The notes under the pieces were generated by a model. It was not told where the DNA came from. It saw only the letters and a list, made by a program, of their open reading frames with translations, and searched no databases. DNA of 64,000 nucleotides, from contig CAZOEL010000027.1 of the NCBI GenBank assembly GCA_964578835.1, positions 7,923-71,922 on the forward strand. The letters are read 5' to 3'. Source of the DNA: CAZOEL01 sp964578835. GTDB taxonomy: Bacteria > Desulfobacterota > Syntrophobacteria > Syntrophobacterales > Syntrophobacteraceae. The position numbers were made by a program, and so were the translations under genes. Position 1 is the first letter of the stretch. Each line of letters opens with the position of its first letter. Of the stretch, positions 45,132 through 54,090 are shown in pieces.

Positions 45132-46391
45132 TCAATCCAGCACTATCTCTTGGGGCGATGCATGCCCCAGAAAGGAAAGCGGGCTTGCCGTAAAACCGTA
45201 GGAGCCCGAGCAGAGTATCCCAATGATGTCGCCCTCGCAGAGTCTTGGCAAATCCGCTTTGGAGCCGAGCCGATCCAGCGGTGTGCATAGCGGACCGACA
45301 ATGTTCACAACCTCCCGGGAAGGCTCATCAAGCTTTTCAGGCGCACAGATGGGAAAATTCCGTTTAATGACCTGTCCGAAGTTGCCAGATGCAGCGAGAT
45401 TGTGGTGCATGCCGCCATCAACGACGAGGAATATCTCGCCTCGAGACTCCTTACGATACAAAACGCGACATATATAAACACCACATTCTCCAACCAGATA
45501 GCGCCCACTCTCCACACAGAGTCTCACCCCATGCAGATGTTTTCTCCGTTCAGACAAAGAGCGGTTTAGCCCTCTTCCCACAGCTTCAATATCGAGCTCT
45601 TCGTCCCCTGAGTAGTAGGGAATGCCAAAGCCGCCTCCCAGGTTCAGAAGCTGAGGAGGTCTAGGACAGTATGGCAGAAATGAAAGCACAGCATCGAGAG
45701 AGCCCTCGAAAGCCTGTACGATAGAATCGGAGCGAAGATTTTGGGAGCCCGCAAAGATGTGGAATCCAACGAAGTCAAGATTGCGGCAATTGTGCAGTAC
45801 TTTCATGGCCTCAGGGATGTGCTCCTGGTCAATTCCAAATGGCTTGGGGCCGCCTCCCATTTTCATACCGGCCCCACTGAGCTCATAGCCAGGATTGACT
45901 CTGAGGGAAATGCGAAGCTTACCATGCTCTTCTGCAGCTATTCGATCGGCAATCTCAATCTCAAGCACACTCTCCGCATTGAGGCTCCCGATACCGGCCC
46001 TGCAGGCCTCGCGGATTTCATAGCGCCGTTTTCCAGGCCCTGCAAAGCCAATGTGAAAAGGATCAACTCCAGAACGCAGAGCTAAATGAAGCTCACCCAC
46101 TGACGCAACATCGAACCCTGCCCCAATTTGCCTGAAGAACTCAAGCAGCCGCTGATGAGGGTTCGCTTTAACGGCATAATGAATTTCGACGTCATCGGGT
46201 AGCGCAGCACGAAGCATTTCGTATTTTTTCCGCGCAACATTCAAATCGTACGCATAAAACGGAGTACCCACTTCGGCAGCTATTTCAGAGCAGGTGCGGG
46301 CCCCAATGATAAGGTTTCCATCACAGCGCCTGAAGTATTTCAGGGCCGAAGCAAGCGCCTTGTTCTGCATGCAAGCCTTGGGAGAGTCCAT
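45132..46391 (-). CDS. PLP-dependent decarboxylase, exosortase A system-associated
   Basis: A 419-residue fold-type III enzyme like diaminopimelate/ornithine decarboxylases. VEIHYAVKANPHQRLLEFF holds the PLP Lys. GFDVASVGELHLAL, FVGFHIFAGSQNL, LNLGGGFGIPY (phosphate-binding Gly loop) and CVESGRYLVGECG follow, with LCSGSYGF near the end carrying the active-site region. It matches TIGR03099, found only with the XrtA ligase. Its stop is about 220 bases before the next gene. Together with the ACP and AMP ligase it probably makes or attaches an amine-containing group; the substrate is unknown. Confidence 0.92.
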   Translation of the reverse strand: MDSPKACMQNKALASALKYFRRCDGNLIIGARTCSEIAAEVGTPFYAYDLNVARKKYEMLRAALPDDVEIHYAVKANPHQRLLEFFRQIGAGFDVASVGELHLALRSGVDPFHIGFAGPGKRRYEIREACRAGIGSLNAESVLEIEIADRIAAEEHGKLRISLRVNPGYELSGAGMKMGGGPKPFGIDQEHIPEAMKVLHNCRNLDFVGFHIFAGSQNLRSDSIVQAFEGSLDAVLSFLPYCPRPPQLLNLGGGFGIPYYSGDEELDIEAVGRGLNRSLSERRKHLHGVRLCVESGRYLVGECGVYICRVLYRKESRGEIFLVVDGGMHHNLAASGNFGQVIKRNFPICAPEKLDEPSREVVNIVGPLCTPLDRLGSKADLPRLCEGDIIGILCSGSYGFTASPLSFLGHASPQEIVLD

Positions 46392-46458
46392 TATTTGCGC
46401 TCAGGTGAAAGTATTTTACGACGGAAATCAACCATACAAGCGAAGTTTCTCAAGATTC

Positions 46459-48081
46459 CTACTTTGGAGTTTTTGGCGCAGATTGGGCAGAGATCGCATC
46501 GCTTTGCCGCTCTATGAATATCTGTTTCACCGCTGGACGGTCAATCTTCCCGTTGGGATTGAGAGGTACGCTATCCCACTGCTCGATCCTCTTGGGAATC
46601 ATATAACTGGGAAGCACTTGGCTGCAGACGGCTTTAAGCTCATCAATGCTCTGAGCGACACCATCTTTGCCCGTTATCACAGCCGCTACAGCTTGCCCAA
46701 GAATGTCATCGTGAATACCAAAAACCACGGCATGACCGACAAGTCCAGTTGCATAGAGGGCTTCTTCAACCTCTGTGGGGCTTACCCGGTAACCCGATGT
46801 TTTGATCATTTCGTCAGCTCGGTTTACGAAATAGAGATAGCCGTCCTCATCGATAGTGACGCGATCCCCCGAAAACACCACGAGCTCAGGGAACTGAACA
46901 CCTGGAGGAGAGAAGGGGTTCGGCTTGAATCGCTGGGCGGTTTTCTCAGCATCGTTCCAATACCCCAAGGCCACATGCGCACCCCGCTGGACCAACTCAC
47001 CCTCTTCACCCACGCCACATCGTTCGCCTTTATCATTCAGTACTAAGATCTCAGCGTTTGGAATGGCCTTACCTATGCTGGTCGGCCGACGATCAACCTC
47101 TCCCGGCGGTAGATAGGCGCCTCGAAAAGCTTCTGTCAGGCCATACATAAGGTATAATTTGCTGTTCGGCAGGCGTTGGCGCAAATCCTTCGTAGCGTGC
47201 ACGGGCAAACTCCCACCTGAATTTGTGAGATAGCGCCATTCCGGGAACCGAGTATGGTCCCAGCTCTTTTGGATAAGTTGAAGCCACAAAGGCGGGATCA
47301 AAGCCAAACCGGTTATCCGCTCGCGCTCCATTGCATTCAAGATGTCGTTAATGACAAGATAGTTGATCAATATGCAAGCGCATCCCACATAGAGACTCGT
47401 GGTAAGCTGATTCAATCCATAATCAAAACTGAAAGGAAGCACGCTCAATATACGGTCATCAGGCGTGTTTTCGAGGTAAGCTGAAACACTCTCCACCCCT
47501 GCCATCAAGTTCCGGTGCGATAGAACAACCCCCTTGGGTTTGCCGGTGCTTCCTGAAGTGTAAATAATAGCGGCTATATCAGTCTCTATCATTTGAGGCG
47601 CTTTGGAGAGGCGTCGTGGCCCACCCCAGGCATCCAAATCCAGAATCCTGAGCTCTCCTGAGGCAACTGCACCGCCTTTCCCACGAACAATCGTCAATTG
47701 AAGAGAATCCAGGCCGGTAAGAAAGGGTAGAAGATAGCCCATCCGCTGGTGGGTTGTAAAAAGATATCGCGCGCCCGAATCATGGAGTATGTGACGGACC
47801 TGTGGTCCCTTTAAAAGCGGGTTTACAATGATGAAGACGCCCCCAGCGCGGGCGATCGCAAGGAAGGAGGCAGCTTCCTCGGGAGACTTCTCGCAGTAGA
47901 CGGCCACTCGGTCGCCTTTTTCCAACCCGAGATCGAGAAGGAACTGGGCTAAACGGTCCACCTCCTTATCCAGCGCAGAAAAGGTGATACGCCGGTCGCG
48001 ATACACGAGAGCTTCTTCTTCAGGCCTTAGATTTGCCTGCTTTCTCAGGATGTCAGGAATTGAATTATAGAATTGGGGCAT
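46459..48081 (-). CDS. AMP-forming acyl-CoA/ACP ligase, exosortase A system-associated
   Basis: A 540-residue ANL-superfamily enzyme. The P-loop is AIIYTSGSTGKPKGVVLSHR (A3). YLMYGLTEAF is A5, VFSGDRVTIDEDGYLYFVNR is A7/A8 and LNPNGKIDRPAVKQ (A10) contains the catalytic Lys. It matches TIGR03098. It would activate a carboxylic or amino acid as AMP ester and load it onto the acyl carrier protein encoded 5 bases upstream. The set ACP-ligase-decarboxylase resembles loading steps of nonribosomal or teichoic D-Ala systems. The product transferred in XrtA systems is not known. Confidence 0.93.
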   Translation of the reverse strand: MPQFYNSIPDILRKQANLRPEEEALVYRDRRITFSALDKEVDRLAQFLLDLGLEKGDRVAVYCEKSPEEAASFLAIARAGGVFIIVNPLLKGPQVRHILHDSGARYLFTTHQRMGYLLPFLTGLDSLQLTIVRGKGGAVASGELRILDLDAWGGPRRLSKAPQMIETDIAAIIYTSGSTGKPKGVVLSHRNLMAGVESVSAYLENTPDDRILSVLPFSFDYGLNQLTTSLYVGCACILINYLVINDILNAMERERITGLALIPPLWLQLIQKSWDHTRFPEWRYLTNSGGSLPVHATKDLRQRLPNSKLYLMYGLTEAFRGAYLPPGEVDRRPTSIGKAIPNAEILVLNDKGERCGVGEEGELVQRGAHVALGYWNDAEKTAQRFKPNPFSPPGVQFPELVVFSGDRVTIDEDGYLYFVNRADEMIKTSGYRVSPTEVEEALYATGLVGHAVVFGIHDDILGQAVAAVITGKDGVAQSIDELKAVCSQVLPSYMIPKRIEQWDSVPLNPNGKIDRPAVKQIFIERQSDAISAQSAPKTPK

Positions 48082-48086
48082 GGTCG

Positions 48087-48374
48087 CTATGCTTTCGTGT
48101 ATGAAAGTACAAGCGATACGATGGATCGAATGGATGCGAAATTCTCCCCGGTTATATCGTCCTCCGACAAAATGATGTCAAAGCTTTCCTCAACAAAGGC
48201 GATCAGTTTTAAAATCCCCATCGAGTCGATTAGCCCACCTTCGATAAGAGACTCATCCACACCGATTTCGCTGCGACCGACAGCAAGGTCAGGTTCCTGA
48301 AGCAGGAAGGTTTCAATTGTTTGAATAAAGCTCGCGGCCTTTTCCGTTTCGGACTGTACCGGCATATTTTGCAT
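48087..48374 (-). CDS. Acyl carrier protein
   Basis: A 95-residue acidic protein with the PP-binding fold. The phosphopantetheine attachment Ser is in EGGLIDSMGILKLI (D-S motif), followed by FVEESFDIILSEDDITGENF as in ACP helices II-III. The start is ATG 48374 or the in-frame ATG at 48365, which has GAGAG at better spacing. It lies 5 bases before the AMP ligase gene, its probable loading enzyme. Confidence 0.92.
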   Translation of the reverse strand: MQNMPVQSETEKAASFIQTIETFLLQEPDLAVGRSEIGVDESLIEGGLIDSMGILKLIAFVEESFDIILSEDDITGENFASIRSIVSLVLSYTKA

Positions 48375-48537
48375 CTCTCAAGCACCTGCGTTTCGATTTG
48401 GATTTAGAATAATAAGCATCTGAAAGATCTCGCTACTCAATGGAGCGTAAGGATCAATAAAATCACTCTTCCTTTCCAACAGGAGGCTACTCGATAGCTG
48501 TACCCAAGGCGGGATTACAGACTCTCCACTCGCCCTC

Positions 48538-50391
48538 TCAGTGGTGCGCAGCCACGTTTCTCAGCCAAAGCTCCAACATCAGGTAGACCCAAAGATTGTC
48601 GCCATAATAGGGCGTTTCGTCAACTTCAAAGGACGCCTTCAGTTTGCCGAGATACTCCGGCTTCACATATGCACTCAGGAACGGTGCTCCCGTGAAAAGC
48701 ACATCTTTAAGCAACTCCGACAGCTTTCGATCTGTTCTGAACCAGCGCGCTATGGGAAGTCCCATGCCATGTTTCTTCTTTCTGATGATTTCCTCGGGCA
48801 AGAACCCTGTCATGGCGCGTTTAAATATGTAACGGTTCTTACCAGGGCGAACCTTAAGCCCGGCAGGAATGGTTGAAGCGAAATCCACCAAGTCACGATC
48901 CAACAGCGGGTAGCGGACCTCCACACCCGCAGCCTCGGCCATTTGTGTAACCTTGCGCAGATCGTTGTCCGTAATGGTAAATTTCATATCAAGGTAGAGA
49001 AGCCGATCGGTATCATGGGCGGGCGCAGCGTGCTCATAGTGTTGGGCAGCCAGATCCAGAAAAGAATCGCGGTTTACCCGCACCAGGAAATCAGGCTGAA
49101 AGATCTCACTATTGTCTAGTTCCGCCAGGAGATTGTAGGAATAAAAGCGTTTGGGATTTCGTATATTGGCTCGACGAACATACCGTTTCGCTTTATGAAT
49201 GATACCGATGCTCGGCAGTACACCAAGAATTGGCTCAAGCAGTTCTTCCCTCATTATTTGCGGGAGCAGAAAATAGCGTTCGAAGACCAAGTTCTGCACA
49301 TAGCGTTCGTTTCCCCCAAAGATTTCATCACCGCCATCGCCGCCAAGCATCACATCCACACCATTGTTCCGCGCCAGTAGCGCACAAAAATAGGCAGCCA
49401 CCACAGAGGCATTGCCAAAAGGTTCATCATAAATGCGCGGAAGATCCTCCAGCAGGGCGAGTACGTCTGAAGGAGTGACCATATACTCGTGATGCTCTGT
49501 ACTAAAATGTTTAGCCGCAATACGGGCATAGTCAAGTTCGTTGTAACGAGGGTCGTCAAAGCCAATCGAAAAAGTTTTCGCAGGACTTTTGGAGAGGAGC
49601 GAATAAAAGCCTGCAACACTACTCGAGTCGGTCCCTCCAGAAAGAAAGCAGCCTGTTTTTTGTGGATCGCTCAGCGGCACAAAAGTAGCAATGGCGGCTT
49701 CAATGGCTTCGGGGATGGTCTTCCGCCAGTATTCCTCTCCTTGAGGAACAGGCTGATACCGGATATCATAATGGGTGAATTCGTCGATGCGGCCATTTTC
49801 TACCAACAATGCTCGACCGGGGCATAGCTTATGTATCTCGCGAAAAATGGTTAGTGGGCTGCAGACTGCCTGAAAGAATAGGTAGTGATATATAGCGTCG
49901 GGATTGATCTCCACACTGGGCAGCGTGGTCCGCAATTGGCGGATCCTAGACGCCGCAATGAGGCCGGAGCATCCCCGGTGGTACACCACTGGTTTAACGC
50001 CATAAAAATCGGTCGCAATAAGAAGCCTTTGGGAAGCATGGTCCCATAATGCAAAGGCAAAGGAGCCTCGAAGTCGGCCGATAAAGTTCACGCCGAACTT
50101 GCGATATAGGAGCCAAATCTTGTTGCCAAGATCGCAAGTCTCAGCATCCTGCTCCCCAATAAGATTTTTAAGTTCTGCGACATTTGTCAGGTCAACATCA
50201 TGGGCTACGGCTCCGTAAGCATTGAACCATAGCCCCTGTCCTGGAAATTCTGCCCAAGCAGCAAGGATCATTCCTGGCCCCGCTGTGTGAACAACGGCCC
50301 CGTCGCTGCGCAACCGAGCCTCTAATTCGGGCTGGTACGTGCAATCACTCTGTGAGCAAAAAAAACCGCCTTTGTTTATTGTTGGCTTCAT
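48538..50391 (-). CDS. AsnB-like amidotransferase lacking the glutaminase Cys
   Basis: A 617-residue AsnB-family protein. The synthetase domain is complete: GCFLSGGTDSSSVAGFYSLL (PP-loop), EHHEYMVTPSDVLALLEDLP, VMLGGDGGDEIFGGNERYVQ. The N-terminal GATase-like fold is present (LRGSFAFALWDHASQRLLIA), but the protein begins MKPTINKGGFFC and not Met-Cys-Gly. A stop codon lies in frame just upstream, so no longer start can provide Cys2. It may use ammonia, or it may take activated substrate and an amine from the neighbouring ACP/ligase/decarboxylase set (inference). A GTG 2 codons earlier is an alternative start. Confidence 0.85.
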   Translation of the reverse strand: MKPTINKGGFFCSQSDCTYQPELEARLRSDGAVVHTAGPGMILAAWAEFPGQGLWFNAYGAVAHDVDLTNVAELKNLIGEQDAETCDLGNKIWLLYRKFGVNFIGRLRGSFAFALWDHASQRLLIATDFYGVKPVVYHRGCSGLIAASRIRQLRTTLPSVEINPDAIYHYLFFQAVCSPLTIFREIHKLCPGRALLVENGRIDEFTHYDIRYQPVPQGEEYWRKTIPEAIEAAIATFVPLSDPQKTGCFLSGGTDSSSVAGFYSLLSKSPAKTFSIGFDDPRYNELDYARIAAKHFSTEHHEYMVTPSDVLALLEDLPRIYDEPFGNASVVAAYFCALLARNNGVDVMLGGDGGDEIFGGNERYVQNLVFERYFLLPQIMREELLEPILGVLPSIGIIHKAKRYVRRANIRNPKRFYSYNLLAELDNSEIFQPDFLVRVNRDSFLDLAAQHYEHAAPAHDTDRLLYLDMKFTITDNDLRKVTQMAEAAGVEVRYPLLDRDLVDFASTIPAGLKVRPGKNRYIFKRAMTGFLPEEIIRKKKHGMGLPIARWFRTDRKLSELLKDVLFTGAPFLSAYVKPEYLGKLKASFEVDETPYYGDNLWVYLMLELWLRNVAAHH

Positions 50392-50465
50392 AGGCACTCA
50401 GTTAGTTCATTATGCAACGCATAGATTGATCAAATACCACGCACCCTCATTGATTGCTTCAGAGC

Positions 50466-51614
50466 TCAGTTTACCAACAAGGAAAGCGTCTTCCTGGCAT
50501 TCTCAGTCCAGAAGTATCTCTTTCGGGCAAGAATGTTCTTGGATTCATTTCCAAGTTCTGAAAGGATTTGTTTTGATTCAGCAAGTTCAAGTATCTTTCC
50601 AGCCAAAGCGTTCCTGTCCTTGTGATCGAAGAGACCTTTGTATTCCTCAGTGAGAATTTCTTTTATATTCAATGTATCCGGCGCCAATATTGGTTTGCCC
50701 ATACCCATATATTCAAATAACTTGATTGGGGACGCATATTCAGTGACATCCGGTTGGAGGGCAATATCAAAAGCAGCCATGTACCGCGCCACTTCTTCAC
50801 GGCGTACCGGACCTGTAAATGTTACGCCCTTGGCAAAAATCCCATTCCGTTTTGAGAAGTTGATGAGGTCGGGAAAGGCCGGCCCGTCCCCAACCAGCAG
50901 CAGATGTATGCCTTTATTAAGCATGTCATACTGAACATATGCCCTAAGCAGTTGATCCAGCCCATGCCATTTTCTAAACCAGCCCACGAATCCAAGCACC
51001 AGTTTACCATCAAGCATCAACCGTCTCCGTATCTCACTGCCATCCACATCCGAGTCGATGAGGTCAGGATTGATGGCGTTGGAAATGACCAGCATTTTGT
51101 CTAAGGGAACGCCATTAGCAGCAAGTATTTCACGAAGAGGCGTAGACACGACTATTGTCCGATAAGCGTTACTGCAAATCCAGCGCTCCAGGGATCGTCC
51201 GAGATATGAAAGCGAGAGTTTCGAGTATTTTTGCTTCTCAATGGCTATAGGAGCATTTACTTCCAGTACCAACGGAATGGAGTACATCTTAGATACCATG
51301 ATCCCAGCAACAGTATATAGAGAGTACCTTTCGTAAATCAGGTGCGGCCGGAATTCTCTAACTACCTTTTGTAGAATGAAAAAACCATAAATATTATACA
51401 GGATCTCACACATCTCGTAGAGGAGAGGAGGAAGCTTGGCCGTGAGGCGACTGACAAGCGACTGGCTTTTCACCTCAGACCTATCATCCTCTAGAGGCTC
51501 CAACCCTACAACATTGACCTCATGGCCAAGTTTCCGAAATGCATCGATGAGCTCTCTAATATGGATGCCTTGCGCATCCTCAGCCCTTGTCCTATGGTGG
51601 TATAAAATTCTCAT
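50466..51614 (-). CDS. GT4 glycosyltransferase
   Basis: A 382-residue GT-B enzyme. The N-terminal YHHRTRAEDAQGIHIRELI and HLIYERYSLYTVAGIMVSKM are typical of a polysaccharide GT4 subgroup. The donor domain has LVLGFVGWFRKWHGLDQLLR and TEYASPIKLFEYMGMGKPIL with the catalytic Glu. The sugar is unknown. It lies between WecB and the second AsnB gene. Confidence 0.86.
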   Translation of the reverse strand: MRILYHHRTRAEDAQGIHIRELIDAFRKLGHEVNVVGLEPLEDDRSEVKSQSLVSRLTAKLPPLLYEMCEILYNIYGFFILQKVVREFRPHLIYERYSLYTVAGIMVSKMYSIPLVLEVNAPIAIEKQKYSKLSLSYLGRSLERWICSNAYRTIVVSTPLREILAANGVPLDKMLVISNAINPDLIDSDVDGSEIRRRLMLDGKLVLGFVGWFRKWHGLDQLLRAYVQYDMLNKGIHLLLVGDGPAFPDLINFSKRNGIFAKGVTFTGPVRREEVARYMAAFDIALQPDVTEYASPIKLFEYMGMGKPILAPDTLNIKEILTEEYKGLFDHKDRNALAGKILELAESKQILSELGNESKNILARKRYFWTENARKTLSLLVN

Positions 51615-51670
51615 AGAGTCCAGTGCAGCACTTACTGATTTGTCAAGCGTTATTCTTCAAGATCCGTAGT

Positions 51671-52762
51671 TTAAACAAGACACTCAACGACTCTCTCGGC
51701 AGTTCTACCGTCCCAAAGGGCAGGGATCGACCCAACCTTAGAAGGTCCGTTAAGAATTTTCCCTATGTCGGCCCACAGGGCATCAATGCGCGTCAGTTGG
51801 TTGCTGCCCTGCGTTATCGTTACCGGTCTCTCGGTGTTCGGGCGCAGCGTGAGGCAAGGAGTGCCAAAAAAGGTCGTTTCTTCCTGGAGCCCCCCTGAAT
51901 CGGTCAGCACGAACCGGGCGTGCTCGGCAAAACAAATCGAATCGTGGTACCCCAGCGGGGAGAGAATCCTCAGGTTTGCAGACTCATACTCAAGCCCGAA
52001 CGCATCGAGCATCTTTTTGGTCCGCGGGTGGATCGGAAAGAGCACCGGCAGTTCGAAAGAGAGTCGCTTCAGCTGTTCCACAATGGAGCTCAGCACATCG
52101 CGGTCATCTACGTTGGAAGGGCGGTGCAGAGTGACGTAGATGAATTTCTTGTCCTCGCATCCCAATTTCTCATGAGTTTTCCTGCGCCTCGCCTTGTCGA
52201 GGTTGGCTACGAGCGTATCGATCATAATGTTCCCAACGAGCCTGATCTTAGATTCCGATACCCCTTCCCTTCGGAGGTTTTCGTCTGCATCCGAGGAGGG
52301 GGTGAAAAGGAGGTCCGCAAGAGAATCGGTCACAATCCGATTAATCTCTTCAGGCATTGAACGGTCGAAGCTCCTGAGGCCGGCCTCCACGTGCGCCACT
52401 CTGATGCCCAACTTGCAGGCCACAATGGTGCAGGCCATTGTCGAATTGACGTCTCCCACCACCACAACCATGTCCGGCTTCTCCCGGATGCAGAAATCCT
52501 CAAAGCTCATCATAATGCGTGCTGTCTGAACAGCGTGAGACGAGGAGCCAACTTCAAGGTTTACATCGGGATGCGGAATATCGAGCTCTTTAAAGAAGAC
52601 CTCAGACATTTGAATGTCGTAGTGCTGGCCCGTGTGGACCAAGAGGGACTCTATACTCCCGTTGTTGCTTGCGGATGCGGAGTTATGCTTCGAGATGGCC
52701 GCGCAAAGCGGCGCAATCTTCATGAAGTTGGGTCGAGCGCCTGCAATGAGCGCAATTTTCAT
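51671..52762 (-). CDS. wecB: UDP-N-acetylglucosamine 2-epimerase (non-hydrolysing)
   Basis: A 363-residue enzyme. IALIAGARPNFMKIAPLCAA, LVHTGQHYDIQMSEVFFKEL and VVVVGDVNSTMACTIVACKL form the N-terminal domain. HVEAGLRSFDRSMPEEINR contains the conserved catalytic Glu/Asp. VTLHRPSNVDD, FPIHPRTKKMLD and LTDSGGLQEETTFFGTPCLT complete the UDP-GlcNAc site. It interconverts UDP-GlcNAc and UDP-ManNAc, which suggests a ManNAc or ManNAcA residue in the polymer. AAAGGAA precedes the ATG. Confidence 0.95.
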   Translation of the reverse strand: MKIALIAGARPNFMKIAPLCAAISKHNSASASNNGSIESLLVHTGQHYDIQMSEVFFKELDIPHPDVNLEVGSSSHAVQTARIMMSFEDFCIREKPDMVVVVGDVNSTMACTIVACKLGIRVAHVEAGLRSFDRSMPEEINRIVTDSLADLLFTPSSDADENLRREGVSESKIRLVGNIMIDTLVANLDKARRRKTHEKLGCEDKKFIYVTLHRPSNVDDRDVLSSIVEQLKRLSFELPVLFPIHPRTKKMLDAFGLEYESANLRILSPLGYHDSICFAEHARFVLTDSGGLQEETTFFGTPCLTLRPNTERPVTITQGSNQLTRIDALWADIGKILNGPSKVGSIPALWDGRTAERVVECLV

Positions 52763-52786
52763 TCGCCGGTTCCTTTGTGTTTTATC

Positions 52787-54076
52787 TCACCTGCCGTCGC
52801 AGAGAACGGCTTCGAGTTGTCGCATTTGGCTGTTCCAGTCATAGGCTTGCTGGACGTGACGCCTGGCGCTTTGCCCCAGCTGCATGCCGGCATCCTCTTC
52901 CTTGAGGAGACTCAGAACGGCGCGGGCGAAGCCATCGGCCGAATCTTCCACAAGCACGTGCTTGCCTGGCGCTGCATCTATTCCTTCCATGGACTTGCTT
53001 GTCGCCACAGTTGGCTTTGCCATAGCCATGGCTTCCAACACCTTGTTCTGAACTCCTCTTGCTAATCGAAGGGGAACGACGCAAACATCGGCAATTTTGT
53101 ACCAGGCTCGAATGTCCTCGACATAGCCCGTTACGCAGACAGAATCGTTTCCACTGAGGCTCAAGACTTCTCGATGAGGGTTGCGGCCAACTATGTAAAA
53201 GCGCACTCCTGAAATCTCCGCTTGGATTCTCGGCAGCACATTTCGAGCGAACCAGATCACCCCGTCAACGTTCGCATGGTAATCCATCGCGCCGGTGAAG
53301 AGGAGAACGGGATTATAGTCGCCGCAATCGGGACGGGCAGACTCCTTCGAGTGTACTTCAGGCTGGGCTAAGGCTGAAGACGGATCAAAGTACTCGTGGT
53401 CTACCCCGTTTGGGACAACTCTGATGTTTGAGAGGCCAGGGTTTAAGGCTTTGAAGAGCTCGGCCTCATTGTTCGAGACAAAAACGGAGCAGTCGAAGCG
53501 CTCAGCCACTAATCTCTCGTAGTCGGTCAGTCTCCGGTGCTCCAGGGAGTAGATCAACGACTTCGGGAATGGCGCTTCAGACGCATACTGCGCCCACTTA
53601 TCCGAGTCGACGTCACAGAAGTCCATGATCAGGCAAAGCCTGCCGTCTGCAATGTTCCTTGAGGCTCCTTCTTGGATTTTCCCCACGGCGGGCGCGATCG
53701 CTTTCGAGCGAAAGAGATACTCAGCCATGGACGAGGAAAAACAGATGACAGATCCGTAGGCTGTTTCAGCAAGCCACTGATCTATAATCCGTTGCATTCG
53801 GCGGGAGTAAAAATAGCCGACAGACAACGGCTTTCCCTTAGCCAACCATAGAGCCCCTCTCAGCAATGCGGCTTTGGTGTTGAGCGGCACAGGAGCGACC
53901 CTTCGGCACAGCTTCTGAAGGGACGCTTCGTGGCGGAAATCGCCAGGGTCGTCCACAAGGCACACAAGGTCGACGTCGTGAGATCTTGATAGGTATCTGA
54001 TCTCATTGTACGATCTTATTTTATCGCCCTTATCCGGCGGATAGGGAATCCGGTGGGCCAGGTAGAGGATCTTCAT
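52787..54076 (-). CDS. XrtA-associated GT4 glycosyltransferase (stp1 type)
   Basis: A 429-residue GT. MKILYLAHRIPYPPDKGDKI and SYNEIRYLSRSHDVDLVCLV are the signature start of TIGR03087, which occurs only with PEP-CTERM systems. Further motifs: MDFCDVDSDKWAQYA, VFVSNNEAELFK, LLFTGAMDYHANVDGVIWFA and the donor-site VVPLRLARGVQNKVLEAMAM. It adds a sugar to the lipid-linked repeat. It follows wecB by 24 bases in the same transcript. Confidence 0.92.
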   Translation of the reverse strand: MKILYLAHRIPYPPDKGDKIRSYNEIRYLSRSHDVDLVCLVDDPGDFRHEASLQKLCRRVAPVPLNTKAALLRGALWLAKGKPLSVGYFYSRRMQRIIDQWLAETAYGSVICFSSSMAEYLFRSKAIAPAVGKIQEGASRNIADGRLCLIMDFCDVDSDKWAQYASEAPFPKSLIYSLEHRRLTDYERLVAERFDCSVFVSNNEAELFKALNPGLSNIRVVPNGVDHEYFDPSSALAQPEVHSKESARPDCGDYNPVLLFTGAMDYHANVDGVIWFARNVLPRIQAEISGVRFYIVGRNPHREVLSLSGNDSVCVTGYVEDIRAWYKIADVCVVPLRLARGVQNKVLEAMAMAKPTVATSKSMEGIDAAPGKHVLVEDSADGFARAVLSLLKEEDAGMQLGQSARRHVQQAYDWNSQMRQLEAVLCDGR

Positions 54077-54090
54077 GCGTTGCAGTTCAT

